This document shows positions 36,238-45,607 of a DNA stretch of 64,000 nt, in pieces. The DNA lies in contig CP011806.1 in NCBI GenBank assembly GCA_001664505.1, positions 1,703,528 to 1,767,527 of the forward strand, in the 5' to 3' direction. The notes beneath the pieces were generated by a model. It ran no database searches, had not been told where the DNA came from, and worked only from the letters and a program-made list of their open reading frames with translations. Both the position numbers and the translations under genes were made by a program. Source of the stretch: Acidobacteria bacterium Mor1. Its GTDB lineage: Bacteria > Acidobacteriota > Polarisedimenticolia > Polarisedimenticolales > Polarisedimenticolaceae. Within the stretch, counting starts at the first letter, position 1, and every line of letters starts with the position of its first letter.

Positions 36238-36544
36238 CGCCGGGCATCATACGGCATTCTGAAGAGAGCAGCTGGCGCTCGGTACCGTGGCTGATCAGCC
36301 TCGGCTCAGGAGATGCGACAGCTTCTCGGGAGCTCGCGGAAACAAGCAGCAAACTGTCTTGCTGGGATCAGATTTGCTTGGACGGGTAGACCTTGAGCTC
36401 CATGGATTACATCGAGTTGCGGGTCGGCACCCCGCGCCCTTCAAAAGTACGGGCAGTGAGAATTAGCTCGCCAACGTGCGTCCTCAAGCGTATCATTCGC
36501 GAAGATTCAGAATTGCTCGGCACTCCGACATTGAGGTCGCCTAC
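36238..36544. other. 307-base intergenic stretch at the edge of an AT-richer islet
   Basis: No gene or RNA was recognised. Base composition shifts here from strongly GC-rich to mixed, starting near 36250 and persisting to about 38560. I looked for a copy of the tRNA-Ser(GCT) 3' end as an attachment site and found none. Confidence 0.5.
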
Positions 36545-37006
36545 ATGCGTACTTCTCACATACTCGTCGCAAGCCTGATTTTCCTAGCTTCCGTTGGCGG
36601 AGCAACTGCGGAAACGCCTCCCCTTGAGGAAATCGTAGACCGTCAACCTCTTGCGCTCGACCGCATGATCGAGGCGGAAACGGCCCGCCAGTTTCGCGAT
36701 CTCATAAGGGAAGTTGCGTTGGAGCTTCCAGAACGCGACAGGAAGTACATCGAGGCCGCTCTAGTGAGAATGTCCTTGCGAGAGACTTGCGACGATGGGA
36801 CCCCATTGAGGGGCCTGCCGCAGCAGCTATTCGTCGAACTTTCACCCGAAACAGCAACTCGCGTTGCGAGCCGAGTAATGAAGCGACTAGAGTCTAGAGT
36901 TGTCGTGGAAGTCCAACATTCGCCCGAACGATACTCCAACCTGATCAATCGTCTGCCCGAACTGCGACGGGCCGTCCGATCCGCGACGAAAACTGCTAGG
37001 CGGTGA
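36545..37006 (+). CDS. Hypothetical exported protein, islet gene 1
   Basis: The 153-residue product has a clear signal peptide (SHILVASLIFLASVGGATAE) and a mature part rich in Arg and Glu that looks mainly helical. A single Cys is present (RETCDDG). I do not recognise a family. The ATG has GAGG about eight bases upstream. Codon third positions are far less GC-biased than in the neighbours, consistent with recent acquisition. Confidence 0.6.
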   Translation: MRTSHILVASLIFLASVGGATAETPPLEEIVDRQPLALDRMIEAETARQFRDLIREVALELPERDRKYIEAALVRMSLRETCDDGTPLRGLPQQLFVELSPETATRVASRVMKRLESRVVVEVQHSPERYSNLINRLPELRRAVRSATKTARR

Positions 37007-37287
37007 GCCCAGCATACATTCGCACGACCACTGGCGATTCTGCCATTCCACCAGAACCGAAGACGTCTCGAGCAGCACTCCCCAGATTGGCGCCGCCGCC
37101 AGAACCGACGCTCGCAATGAATGTCAGTTTTTTGGGGTTGTGGTGTCCGGGTTCGACTTCAAGTTCACTAAGCTAGTAGTAACTGCGGGATAACTCTGGG
37201 CCGTTCCGGAGGCATTCAGTCCTTCTGCCAGGACCATCGTTCAGCGGGCAGAAAGACTTAACGCAGCTCACGACGCAGGAGATGGCA

Positions 37288-38109
37288 ATGAGAGTAGTTC
37301 TTCTTTTTGTTTTGGTCGTAGTTACGCTCGGCTGTCCGGCAGGTGAATCCTCCGTGGAGACAACCCAGGCCGATTCGAACTCATCTTACCTGCCAGAGGA
37401 GACTTTGGAAGGTGATCGACCCCGTACTGGTTCACCCAACATCAATGTCGACCCTCGTAGAGACTGGCACCCAACAATTGCAGGGGGCACGGACGCCCGG
37501 GCCGCCCTGGAACGGGGGGTGCGGCACGAAACCGACTGCAGACCTTTCTCCACTCGCGGCCTCGCGCTTGGCATGAGTTTCGGAGAAGTCGAAGATTCCT
37601 ACGGAGCCGCCCCTACAGCCGGCGTGATCCTACACAACAAATATTGCTACTCGTGGTCTGGAGGATCGTCGAAGGAGTCGGAAGTACTCTGTTTTGATCC
37701 TATGTCGTGCTCTCTCAAGACGTTCGCGGTGGAGTTTCCCGGCGGCGATTGGCAGGCACAATGCCCGGACGATCTAGTTCAGGCGGTGAGCAAGAGGTTG
37801 CCTGGCGTAGAGTGGCACGAAGAAGTTGGCCTAGGCATGCTTACCCATGATTCTCGACCTGCAATCGCCTGGAGTGATAGCAGGTGCAAGCGAGAGGTCC
37901 GGATGGTCTGTGGAGCGGGAAGAATCCGCCTTGTGGTGGGCGACACATCAACTCAAAGTGTCGACGACCTCTTGTTTGGGGACCGCCGTGAGCAGAATCG
38001 TCGATGCGTGGTGCAAGGCGTTTTGAAGGAACCCGAGATCCACGTCGACCCCAGAGTCTTGGAACAGCTCCGTCACCACTTCGATCCCGACTCCGACTAC
38101 ATCGATTGA
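37288..38109 (+). CDS. Hypothetical lipoprotein, islet gene 2
   Basis: The 273-residue protein begins with a hydrophobic signal (VVLLFVLVVVTLGC) whose Cys could be lipidated, though the lipobox is atypical. After a low-complexity stretch, residues 85-130 contain STRGLALGMSFGEVEDSYG, resembling the short repeat of BamE/SmpA-like outer-membrane lipoproteins. Six or more further Cys suggest disulfides. ATG at 37288 has GGAG six bases upstream; ATG at 37282 is too close to it. Composition matches islet gene 1. Function unknown. Confidence 0.58.
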   Translation: MRVVLLFVLVVVTLGCPAGESSVETTQADSNSSYLPEETLEGDRPRTGSPNINVDPRRDWHPTIAGGTDARAALERGVRHETDCRPFSTRGLALGMSFGEVEDSYGAAPTAGVILHNKYCYSWSGGSSKESEVLCFDPMSCSLKTFAVEFPGGDWQAQCPDDLVQAVSKRLPGVEWHEEVGLGMLTHDSRPAIAWSDSRCKREVRMVCGAGRIRLVVGDTSTQSVDDLLFGDRREQNRRCVVQGVLKEPEIHVDPRVLEQLRHHFDPDSDYID

Positions 38110-38566
38110 CGTATGTGGTTGGGCTGATCGCCATCGCCTTCTAGCTGCTCCACAGCACATTTCGAGTCGAGCTGAACGGGACTTAGCGGGAAGAACTTCT
38201 CCGGCGTCGTCCGGAGGTCCGCGCATGAGATCGGCCTGCGCAAGCCAATCGCAGCTGAACCCAGCCCTGCAACCGGAGACACCACCTCGAACTAGCTGCC
38301 CCGAACAATTCGAGTTCGGCCTCTCGCGGCTTCACGCCTTTCGCTGAGATAGGAGACTGCTCGCATTCGCGACAAGCGTCGATGTGCTTGAGCCGGATTG
38401 TGTTTTGTCGGCCTCGGTGGCGAGTATGTGGCAAGACTTAGAACCGCGAACGGAAGTGACGCGGCGCAGGGGAAGGCAAATCGAGATGAACAAGCCGCCC
38501 TGGGCCGACCGTCGGCAACAGTGAGACCGAAGAGCTACCCTGGATCAAGGCCACATTGGCGTGCGC
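38110..38566. other. 457-base gap between islet gene 2 and tRNA-Ser(GCT)
   Basis: Only short open frames without ribosome sites, signal peptides or family motifs occur, so I see no supported gene. Composition stays AT-richer until about 38560. The stretch may be decayed islet sequence. Confidence 0.45.
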
Positions 38567-38656
<90 letters not shown>

Positions 38657-38793
38657 GGGCACGCTGTCTTCCCGCTTTTTGGACGCGGGAACCGGAGGAT
38701 TCTAGCGCTTTCAACGGGTCCGTCAACAGGCCCCCGGGCGTCCACGGCGTGGGCGCCACGCTTTTGCTATACTCCGCGATTCCGCGACAGTAT

Positions 38794-38867
38794 TGGGGTG
38801 TCGTCCAATGGCAGGACATGCGGCTCTGGACCGTAGAATCGGGGTTCGAATCCCTGCACCCCAGCCA
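38794..38867 (+). tRNA. tRNA-Gln(CTG)
   Basis: The 74-base gene has acceptor TGGGGTG/CACCCCA, anticodon loop CTCTGGA giving CTG, a normal T-arm and encoded CCA. It is divergent from tRNA-Ser(GCT), with 137 bases between them. Confidence 0.96.
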
Positions 38868-38886
38868 CCCCCGTACCGCGCCTGAT

Positions 38887-39522
38887 CTACCCCCCGCCCC
38901 GGCCCTGGTCCGCCGCCAGAGCTTCCTCCAAGGCCCGTCGTCCATTCTCCGGCTCCGGATCCCCGTGGGCGGGACAAAGCACGTCAGGAGACGTCTCCAG
39001 CAGCCGGCGCACGCTCTCCCGGCTGCGCGCCGGATCCTGTTGATGGTCGTCGGGAACGAAGAAGAAGGTCTCCCGGGCCGCCCGCATCAGCAGGTCCGCG
39101 ATGAACAGCACCCTGCGCCTCCCGGGACTGGTCCAGTCCAGCACGAAATGGGGAGAGGTCGGCCCGGGCCGGTCCAGCGCCGTGAGCCCCCCGGGCAGGC
39201 TGGCTCCGTCGCCGAACCAGGCGTCCGGCCGGCCCCCGACCCGGGCGCCGCTTGGGGCCCAGACCGGCACCTCGAGCTCACGCTGCAGCCGCCAGGCGGA
39301 CCGCTGGTGGAAGCCTCCGGTGAGGCAGATCGCCTGCACGGGCCCCAGCGCCTCGGCAGCCATCGGGTCCAGGGGCAGCGGATCGATCAGAATCGCTCCC
39401 TCAGGGCCCGCCACGGCGTAGGCCTCGCTGCGAAAGTCGATCCGCTCGTCGTGGATCGACCAGTGCCACAGCCCCGGCTCGATCGGGTCCAGGCGCTCGG
39501 CTCGGGTCATCGGCTCGGACAA
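38887..39522 (-). CDS. Degenerate metallo-beta-lactamase-fold protein
   Basis: The 211-residue protein follows the MBL-fold pattern: GLWHWSIHDERIDFRSEAYA, the strand turn ILIDPLPLDP, and late motifs LFIADLL and LCPAHGDP. The metal-binding HxHxDH motif is absent; its position reads CLTGGFHQRSAW, so hydrolytic activity is doubtful. Proteins of this type may bind small molecules or have lost the metal site. The TTG start has GAGGT five bases upstream; an in-frame ATG lies four codons later. The gene ends 20 bases after tRNA-Gln on the opposite strand. Confidence 0.7.
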   Translation of the reverse strand: MSEPMTRAERLDPIEPGLWHWSIHDERIDFRSEAYAVAGPEGAILIDPLPLDPMAAEALGPVQAICLTGGFHQRSAWRLQRELEVPVWAPSGARVGGRPDAWFGDGASLPGGLTALDRPGPTSPHFVLDWTSPGRRRVLFIADLLMRAARETFFFVPDDHQQDPARSRESVRRLLETSPDVLCPAHGDPEPENGRRALEEALAADQGRGGG

Positions 39523-39644
39523 CGGGCACCTCGTCTTGCGGCGATGTCATGACGCGCCACCGGGGTCGGGATATGCTAGCGTGCGGGCGGCCTTGCAGGA
39601 CAGGCACCCTGTGAGGAATCCAGAACATTTCGGGGAGGCACCGA

Positions 39645-40652
39645 ATGGGTGAGCGGGTAGCGCTGATCACGGGCTCGGGCGGCGAGATGGGACACGGGGT
39701 GCTCCCCCGCCTGCGCGATCAGGGTTTCCGCATCGTGGCCCTCGACCTCTACGACCTACCCGAGACCCTCGGCCGCTACTGCGTCGAAACCGTCCGCGGA
39801 GATATCCGGGACGAGGGCCTGATGGGTGACCTGGTCCAGCGCTTCGCCCCCGACTGCGTCTACCACCTGGCAGCCATGCTCTCGGCCCACTCCGAGGCCG
39901 ACCCGTTCATGGCCCACCAGGTCAACGTCGACGCCACCTGCAGCCTGCTGCGCCAGTGCGAGGAATCCGCCCGGCAAAAGGGCCGCCCGGTCCGCTTCCT
40001 GTTCCCCAGCAGCATCGCCGTCTACGGCCTGCCTGATGCGGCGACCAAGGTCGAGGCGGGAGCGGTTGAGGAAAGCGACTGGAACCACCCCAGAGGCATG
40101 TACGGCTGCAACAAGCTCTATATCGAGCTGTTCGGCACCTTCCTCGGCCGCCGAGCGGGCAAGGCGGGCGAACCCGGGGTCGATTTCCGTTCGATCCGGT
40201 TCCCCGGCCTGATCAGCGCCGAGACCCTGCCCACCGGCGGCACCACCGACTATGCCCCGGAGATGATCCACGCGGCGGCTCAGGGCAAACCCTACAGCTG
40301 TTTTATCGACGAGCATTCCCGGCTGCCGTTCATGACGATGCCCGATGCGGTCCAGGCGCTACTGGACCTTGCCGAAGCGCCGCCCGAGTCCCTCTCGACC
40401 CGGGTGTACAACATCCGTGGCTTCAGCCCGAGCCCCGCGGAGATCCGCAAACGGGTGCTGACCCATTTCCCCGACGCGCAGATCGGCTTCGACCCGGTTC
40501 CCTCGCGGCAGGCGATCGTCGACTCCTGGCCGGCCGACGTCGACGACTCCCGAGCCCGCAGCGACTGGGGCCTCTCGCCGGAGCATGACCTGGCGGCGGC
40601 GATCGACGACTACCTCGTCCCCGCCCTGCGCAAACGCTACGACGGCGACTGA
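39645..40652 (+). CDS. SDR-family L-threonine 3-dehydrogenase-like NAD-dependent dehydrogenase
   Basis: The 335-residue protein has an N-terminal NAD motif (ALITGSGGEMGHGVLPRL), the catalytic Tyr-Lys in MYGCNKLYIE and a Ser-rich strand (FLFPSSIAVYG). The later segment RFPGLISAETLPTGGTTDYA matches extended SDR threonine dehydrogenases, which oxidise threonine to 2-amino-3-oxobutyrate. The usual partner, the KBL ligase, is not adjacent, so another UDP-sugar-epimerase-like activity is possible. ATG has GGGGAGG upstream. Confidence 0.82.
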   Translation: MGERVALITGSGGEMGHGVLPRLRDQGFRIVALDLYDLPETLGRYCVETVRGDIRDEGLMGDLVQRFAPDCVYHLAAMLSAHSEADPFMAHQVNVDATCSLLRQCEESARQKGRPVRFLFPSSIAVYGLPDAATKVEAGAVEESDWNHPRGMYGCNKLYIELFGTFLGRRAGKAGEPGVDFRSIRFPGLISAETLPTGGTTDYAPEMIHAAAQGKPYSCFIDEHSRLPFMTMPDAVQALLDLAEAPPESLSTRVYNIRGFSPSPAEIRKRVLTHFPDAQIGFDPVPSRQAIVDSWPADVDDSRARSDWGLSPEHDLAAAIDDYLVPALRKRYDGD

Positions 40653-40700
40653 ACCCCACTTCGATCGAGTTTCTTGCTGCGGCCTCTCACGAGGTCTCGC

Positions 40701-40706
40701 TATAAT
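40701..40706 (+). promoter_or_regulatory. Consensus -10 box for the H1-like gene
   Basis: TATAAT lies 43 bases before the ATG, with tandem ribosome sites (AAGGAGG, then GGAG) between. No -35 at normal spacing was seen; the nearest TTGCTG is 21 bases away. Confidence 0.4.
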
Positions 40707-40749
40707 CTCGCGGGTTGTCCGCTAAGCAAGCAAGGAGGTCTGGAGAACC

Positions 40750-41574
40750 ATGGCTAAAGCACGGTCCAAGAAGCGCCCGGCCAAGAAGGCTTCCAAGCGG
40801 AAGCCGGCGGCGCGCAAGACGGCAAAGAAGAAAACCACCAAGAAGAAGGTCGCCAAACGCAAGGTGACCAAGAAGAAGACGGCCAGGAAGAAGGTCGCGA
40901 AGAAAAAAGCCGCCAAGAAGAAGGTGGCGCGCAAGACCGCCAAGAAGAAGGTAACCAGGAAGAAGGCCGCCAAGCGCAAGGTGGCCAAGAAGAAGACCGC
41001 CCGCAAGGCCACCAAGAAGAAGGCTACGCAGAAAAAGGCCGCCAAGAAGAAAACGGCCAAGAAGAAGGTGACCAAGCGCAAGGCGGCCAAGAAAAAGACC
41101 GCGAAGAAGAAAGCCACCCGCAAGGCGGCGCCGAAGAAGGCTGCGAAGAAGAAAGCCGCCAAGAAGAAGGTAACCAAGAAGGCCACCAAGAAGAAGGCCG
41201 CGAAGAAGAAGACGGCCAAGCGCAAGGTCGCCGGGAAGGCGGCTGCCAAGAAGACCACCAGGAAGAAGGCGACGCGGAAGGCAGCGCCGAAGAAGGCCGC
41301 GGCCCGCAAGGCTCCTGCGCGGAAGGCACCGGCCCGCAAGGCGGCCTCTCGCCGAGCCCCGGCGCCGGAAAAGGCGATCAGCGTGGCCCCCAAGGCCGAG
41401 CCGGTGTCGCCGCCGCTGAAGGCCCGCAAGCCGCTCCAACCCGAACTGCTCACTCCGCCGCCGCGCCCGGTGGTCGACATGCCGGTGCCGGTTTCGACCA
41501 CCGCTCCGATCCGGCCCGACGACGTGATCAGCCCTCGGGAGCGGGGTGGCGGCCTGCCCCCGATCGAGGACTAG
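40750..41574 (+). CDS. Histone H1-like Lys/Ala-repeat DNA-binding protein
   Basis: About the first 200 of 274 residues are short repeats of the form AAKKKxAKKKVTKR, the composition of bacterial H1-like proteins such as AlgP and HctB. They bind DNA without sequence specificity and may compact the nucleoid. The last 70 residues are acidic and Pro-rich, ending PPIED, an unusual tail for this class. A strong terminator follows. Repeat number may vary between strains. Confidence 0.88.
   Translation: MAKARSKKRPAKKASKRKPAARKTAKKKTTKKKVAKRKVTKKKTARKKVAKKKAAKKKVARKTAKKKVTRKKAAKRKVAKKKTARKATKKKATQKKAAKKKTAKKKVTKRKAAKKKTAKKKATRKAAPKKAAKKKAAKKKVTKKATKKKAAKKKTAKRKVAGKAAAKKTTRKKATRKAAPKKAAARKAPARKAPARKAASRRAPAPEKAISVAPKAEPVSPPLKARKPLQPELLTPPPRPVVDMPVPVSTTAPIRPDDVISPRERGGGLPPIED
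40760..41345 (+). repeat. Degenerate AAGAAG-rich tandem repeats within the H1-like gene
   Basis: The DNA is a patchwork of Lys (AAG) and Ala (GCC) codons in imperfect repeat units. This region is prone to copy-number change and to assembly collapse. Confidence 0.8.
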
Positions 41575-41602
41575 GCAACCTCCAACCAACTGCAAACAAA
41601 GG

Positions 41603-41630
41603 AAAAGGCCGGCGCATCGCCGGCCTTTTT
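41603..41630. terminator. Bidirectional intrinsic terminator
   Basis: A perfect 10-bp stem (AAGGCCGGCG with CGCCGGCCTT) and CAT loop has T residues after it and A residues before it. It can end both the H1-like gene and the converging membrane protein gene, whose stop is at 41675. Confidence 0.9.
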
Positions 41631-41674
41631 CATATCTGCCCGAACCCGGCGCCACCGCCGGGCGCTGCCCACGG

Positions 41675-42439
41675 CTAGAGCTTCCAGTGCTCCAGGTTGC
41701 GCTCGAGGCCGGCAATCTCGTCCACCGGCTCCCCGCCGGCGATGTGCCGGGTGCTGTAGACCACGATCAACAGCCCGAGATAGAAGGCAACCACCGTCGA
41801 CAGCACGAACAGCGGCGGCAGGTTGCCCACCGCCATCCGCGGCAGGAAGTCCGAGAAGTGCTGCACCATCTGGGGGTGCTGCGCCTGCCCCGGCAGCGGG
41901 TGCATCATCAGCTTGACGAACCAGCCGCCGAGCATGATCAGGAAGATCCAGGCGAAGTTGCGGCGCAGCCGGAAGCCGACCGCCTCGAGGAAGGTGGTCT
42001 TGTACTTGGGCAGGTCGAGATCCATCGCCACCATCTCCCGCCAGGAGAGCATCGGCGATTCGAGCTGCCGGGTAACGACGGGCACGAGGAAGTTCTCCTC
42101 GAGCATCCGCACCCGCGCCCGGTAGACCTCGAAGTAGCGGAACCGCCGGGCCTCGATCATCAGGAACACCAGGATGATCAGGTTCGACAGCAGGATCATC
42201 ACGTGGGGGTTGTCGATCGAGCTGAACGAGAAGGAGAGCATGCCCGCCGAGGTCAGCACCGCCCAGTTGGTGGTCGCGTCCAGCCGGTGCCGCCACGAAG
42301 TGGAGCGTCCCACCTCGCCACGGTAGAAGTGCACCATGACGCTGAAGTATTCCTGCCGGGTGAGGTCGTAGTCCTCGAAGCCGGGCTTCTCCGGCTGGGG
42401 CGCCGCGCCGGCGGCGTCCGGATGGGGCATCCCGCTCAC
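41675..42439 (-). CDS. DUF2270 integral membrane protein
   Basis: The 254-residue protein has four hydrophobic segments and the family pattern HFYRGEVGRSTSWRHRLDAT, TTNWAVLTSAGMLSF, and EARRFRYFEVYRARVRMLEE typical of DUF2270. Its role is unknown. The GTG start overlaps the stop of the histidine kinase gene as GTGA, so the two are translated together and may act together, for instance as sensor and effector. Confidence 0.82.
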   Translation of the reverse strand: MSGMPHPDAAGAAPQPEKPGFEDYDLTRQEYFSVMVHFYRGEVGRSTSWRHRLDATTNWAVLTSAGMLSFSFSSIDNPHVMILLSNLIILVFLMIEARRFRYFEVYRARVRMLEENFLVPVVTRQLESPMLSWREMVAMDLDLPKYKTTFLEAVGFRLRRNFAWIFLIMLGGWFVKLMMHPLPGQAQHPQMVQHFSDFLPRMAVGNLPPLFVLSTVVAFYLGLLIVVYSTRHIAGGEPVDEIAGLERNLEHWKL

Positions 42440-44973
42440 TTGCTCGAGGCCAGGGCCTGATTCAGCACCCGGCGGACCGTCTCCACCTGGAGCGGCTTGG
42501 TCAGGATCCGATTGGGAAGCCCCTCGAGGAAGCGCACCGTGTCCTGGCGCACCATGTCCCCGGTGGCGAAGACGAAGCGCCGCAACAGCTCGGGACGCTC
42601 CTCGGCGACCAGCTCGTAGAGACGCTGGCCATCCATCCGGGGCATGCGGATATCCGCCACCACCAGATCGAACTCGGCACCCTCCAGGCGCTGCCAGGCC
42701 TCCTCGCCATCCCGGGCAAGGATCACCTCGGCACCGTCTTCCCGCAGGATGCGAGAGAACAGGTCGAGCACCACCGGCTCATCTTCGGCCACCAGGACCC
42801 TCATGCCGTGGAAAGGGCTGTCGTCCTCCCGGGAGGGGGATATCTCGTCCTCGATGACCTCGGCGATCGGCGCCCCGGAGATCGGAAGCGCGATCTCGAA
42901 GCAGGCGCCCCGCTCGGTGTTGCGCACCAGAATCTCGCCGCCGTGCTCCTGCAGGATGCCGTAGGAGAGGGAAAGACCGAGGCCGGTGCCTTCGCCGATG
43001 CCCTTGGTGGTGAAGAACGGGTCGAAGATCTTGTCCCGCACCTCTTCGGAAACACCCGGACCGCTGTCCTCGATCTCGAGGCAGACCCGGCCGTTTCGCA
43101 CCAGGGTTCGCGCAATGACCACACCGGGCTCCCCGGTGCCCTGAATCGCTTGCTCGGCGTTGTTCAGCAGATTGAGCACAACCTGCTCGATCTGGTGATA
43201 GTCGAACGAGGTCTGGGGCAAGTGGGGATCGAGTTCGAGCTGGACCTCGACCCGGGCGGAGCGGAGCTGGTACTCCTTGAGCTCCAACAGCCCTCGCAGA
43301 CAATCGTTGAGATCGTTCCACTTTTTCTCGAGCGGATGTTTGCGCGAGAAGGACAGCAGGTTCATCACGATCTTCTGGCAGCGGCGGGCCGACACCAGGA
43401 TCCGCTCCAGATCCCGCTCCTGCGACGGATTGGCCTCCTGGCGCAGCAGTTCGGCGTAGCCGACCACGCCGGAAAGCGGGTTGTTCAGTTCGTGGGCCAC
43501 GCCGGCGACCACCTGGCCGAGGCTCGAGAGCCGCTCGGCCTGAACGAGGCTCCGCTCGGCCTGGCGCAGCCGGGTCACGTCGCGACCGATCCAGACCTTG
43601 CCCGAGGTCTCACCCCGAGCGTCATGGAGCGGAGCGGTGATCAGGTCCATCTCGAGTTCGCCGTCGGCCCCCTCGATCCGCACCTCGGAGCGTTCGATCC
43701 CCTCCTCACCGGAGAGGGCCTCGGGGCCCCGCTTGCATTCCATCGGAATCACGTCGGTCAGCCGCCGCCCGACCACGGCCTCGGAAGACAACCCGACCAA
43801 CCGTTCGGCGCCGTGGTTGAACTCCCGGATGCTCCCGGCGGTATCGGTGGCCACGATCAGATCGGGGCTCCCGTCGAGGATGCTGCGCAGGGTCTCGCCG
43901 GTGGCCCGAAGCTTCTCAGCCTCGTCGGCGACGTCCCGGTAGAGCAGCGCATTCTTCAAGGCGTTGGCCGATGCACCCGCGGCCACCTTGCAGAAGCGGA
44001 TCTCAGCCGGAGTGAACGGGGTCTCCCGCCGGGTGCGCAGGAACAGACAACCCAGCACCTCGCGGCCGAACATCAGGGGCAGCACCAGAACGGCGCGGTA
44101 GCCCTTCTCCAGCAGCACGTCCCGCACCGGCTCGACCACCGGATCGCTCTGGACGTCGTCGATCACCACAGGCTCCCGGGTCTCCAGGGCCTTGCGGATC
44201 TCGGGATACTTGTCGATCTCGATCTCGAGCATGTCGACATCGGGCCGATCGCTGGACGCGACGACGAAGCCGTGCTCGTGGGAATCGTCAGCCAGCAGGA
44301 TCGAGCAGCTGCGACTCCCGGCGAGCTTGCCGACCCAGTTGACGATCTGGGTCATGACCTGCTTGAGGTCGAGGCTGCGGGTCACGGTGTCGGTGATCTC
44401 GAGCAGGGCCCAGAGCTGGGCGCTCTCCCTGCGGGCCCGGGCCACCAGGGTGCTCTCGCCGGAGATGCGCTCACCGAGCGCCCCGAAATAGAAGCCCGCT
44501 GCGACGATGGTCAGGGCCGGCGTCATCACACCGGCGAGCAGGTCCTGCCCCGAGAGGCTGAAACTACCGAAGCCGCTGACCAGGTAGACCGCCAGGGCCG
44601 CGAGCACCGCCGCCAGTGCCCGGCTGCGATCCCCCATCAGGCCGGCGAACAGCACCAGGCCGAACAGAGACACCGCCAGCACCGTGGATGCGGGGGTGAT
44701 GGCCAGCACCACCGCCAGCAGCAGGGCGTCGACCAGGAACAGGTTCTTTTCGAACCGGCCGGGTTCGACCCGGGCGCGGGGCATGAAGTGGATCGCCGCA
44801 GCGGCGACCAGGGGTATCAGGACCGCGAGTATGGCGCGGGTCGGGCTGACGGCGGCGAAGCCGCCGGTGACCGCGAGCATGGACAGGAATAGCCATCGTG
44901 TCGGATAGACCAGTCGGGTCGCCGGCACATCCCAGAATCTCACCCAGTCCTCCCCTGCAGTCCGTTCAGCCAT
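42436..44973 (-). CDS. Hybrid sensor histidine kinase with GAF, PAS and C-terminal receiver
   Basis: The 845-residue protein has N-terminal membrane helices (20-165), a GAF domain (about 190-340), a PAS domain (about 355-470, [20 protein letters not shown]) and HisKA with the phospho-acceptor His in [12 protein letters not shown] near 492. HATPase_c ([20 protein letters not shown]) and a receiver at 724-845 with Asp in [12 protein letters not shown] follow. It is a membrane sensor that passes phosphate to its own receiver; no separate regulator gene is adjacent. ATG at 44973 is preferred over GTG at 44988 because GGGG precedes it. Confidence 0.92.
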   Translation of the reverse strand: MAERTAGEDWVRFWDVPATRLVYPTRWLFLSMLAVTGGFAAVSPTRAILAVLIPLVAAAAIHFMPRARVEPGRFEKNLFLVDALLLAVVLAITPASTVLAVSLFGLVLFAGLMGDRSRALAAVLAALAVYLVSGFGSFSLSGQDLLAGVMTPALTIVAAGFYFGALGERISGESTLVARARRESAQLWALLEITDTVTRSLDLKQVMTQIVNWVGKLAGSRSCSILLADDSHEHGFVVASSDRPDVDMLEIEIDKYPEIRKALETREPVVIDDVQSDPVVEPVRDVLLEKGYRAVLVLPLMFGREVLGCLFLRTRRETPFTPAEIRFCKVAAGASANALKNALLYRDVADEAEKLRATGETLRSILDGSPDLIVATDTAGSIREFNHGAERLVGLSSEAVVGRRLTDVIPMECKRGPEALSGEEGIERSEVRIEGADGELEMDLITAPLHDARGETSGKVWIGRDVTRLRQAERSLVQAERLSSLGQVVAGVAHELNNPLSGVVGYAELLRQEANPSQERDLERILVSARRCQKIVMNLLSFSRKHPLEKKWNDLNDCLRGLLELKEYQLRSARVEVQLELDPHLPQTSFDYHQIEQVVLNLLNNAEQAIQGTGEPGVVIARTLVRNGRVCLEIEDSGPGVSEEVRDKIFDPFFTTKGIGEGTGLGLSLSYGILQEHGGEILVRNTERGACFEIALPISGAPIAEVIEDEISPSREDDSPFHGMRVLVAEDEPVVLDLFSRILREDGAEVILARDGEEAWQRLEGAEFDLVVADIRMPRMDGQRLYELVAEERPELLRRFVFATGDMVRQDTVRFLEGLPNRILTKPLQVETVRRVLNQALASSK

Positions 44974-45099
44974 CGGAACACCCCGCACTACAAGGACTTG
45001 GGGCGTCCCAGGAGGCCGAATATTGGGCGGGGTCCACAGGGGGTCAAGCTGCCTTGACAGGAGGGCTTCGGGCAGCCAAAATCTCGTGGTTGTAATCCA

Positions 45100-45174
45100 G
45101 GGGCTATCGTCTAGGGGTTAGGACGGGTGGTTCTCAGCCACCAAACCGGGGTTCGAATCCCCGTAGCCCTACCA
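45100..45174 (+). tRNA. tRNA-Glu(CTC)
   Basis: This 75-base gene has acceptor GGGGCTA/TAGCCCT with a G1-T72 wobble, anticodon loop TTCTCAG giving CTC, the TC-GTCTAG D-arm typical of tRNA-Glu, and encoded CCA. The terminal wobble pair is unusual. Confidence 0.94.
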
Positions 45175-45199
45175 ACCCATCACAACTCGAACGTGTCGA

Positions 45200-45538
45200 T
45201 CAGGCCGGTTCTTCGGACCCCGTCGTGCTTGTGGCCTCGCCCACGGGCGGGCAGACGATGATGTCCAGGTGGGTCGGGAAACGGGTGTCGGGACAGATCC
45301 GGGTCAGGATGCTCAATACGTTGCGGCGCACGTCGTCCACCCGGTCGGTGGTCATCCGGTCCTCTACCAGCTTGCCCACATAGCTGTCCTCGCCGATGCG
45401 GCAGATGGTGAGGAAGTCGGAGCTCTCCTCGGAGACGTAGCGTTTGTCGGCTCCCTGGAGGTACTGCAGCTGGCGCTTCAGCGAGCCGTCCATCTTGAAG
45501 CCGACGAACAGCCGGTGCCGATCCAATAGCTCGAGCAA
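45200..45538 (-). CDS. Small hypothetical protein
   Basis: The 112-residue protein (MLELLDRHRLFVGFKMDGSL, then DSYVGKLVEDRMTTDRVDDV) has no signal peptide, membrane segment or family motif I recognise. The pattern of alternating strands and a helix suggests a small globular cytoplasmic domain. The TTG start has GGGAGAG upstream. It lies between tRNA-Glu and the phosphomannomutase gene. Confidence 0.6.
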   Translation of the reverse strand: MLELLDRHRLFVGFKMDGSLKRQLQYLQGADKRYVSEESSDFLTICRIGEDSYVGKLVEDRMTTDRVDDVRRNVLSILTRICPDTRFPTHLDIIVCPPVGEATSTTGSEEPA

Positions 45539-45607
45539 GATCTCTCCCTAAGCGAAGGCTCAGCTTACCCCAAGAACGTCCCGCGTCCCAGAATCCGGCG
45601 GGGGCGG

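Noticed and set aside
40722-41501. Hydrophobic 259-codon antisense frame across the H1-like gene
   Set aside because: Its Phe/Leu/Ala repeats are the complement of AAG/GCC codons; no independent signal.
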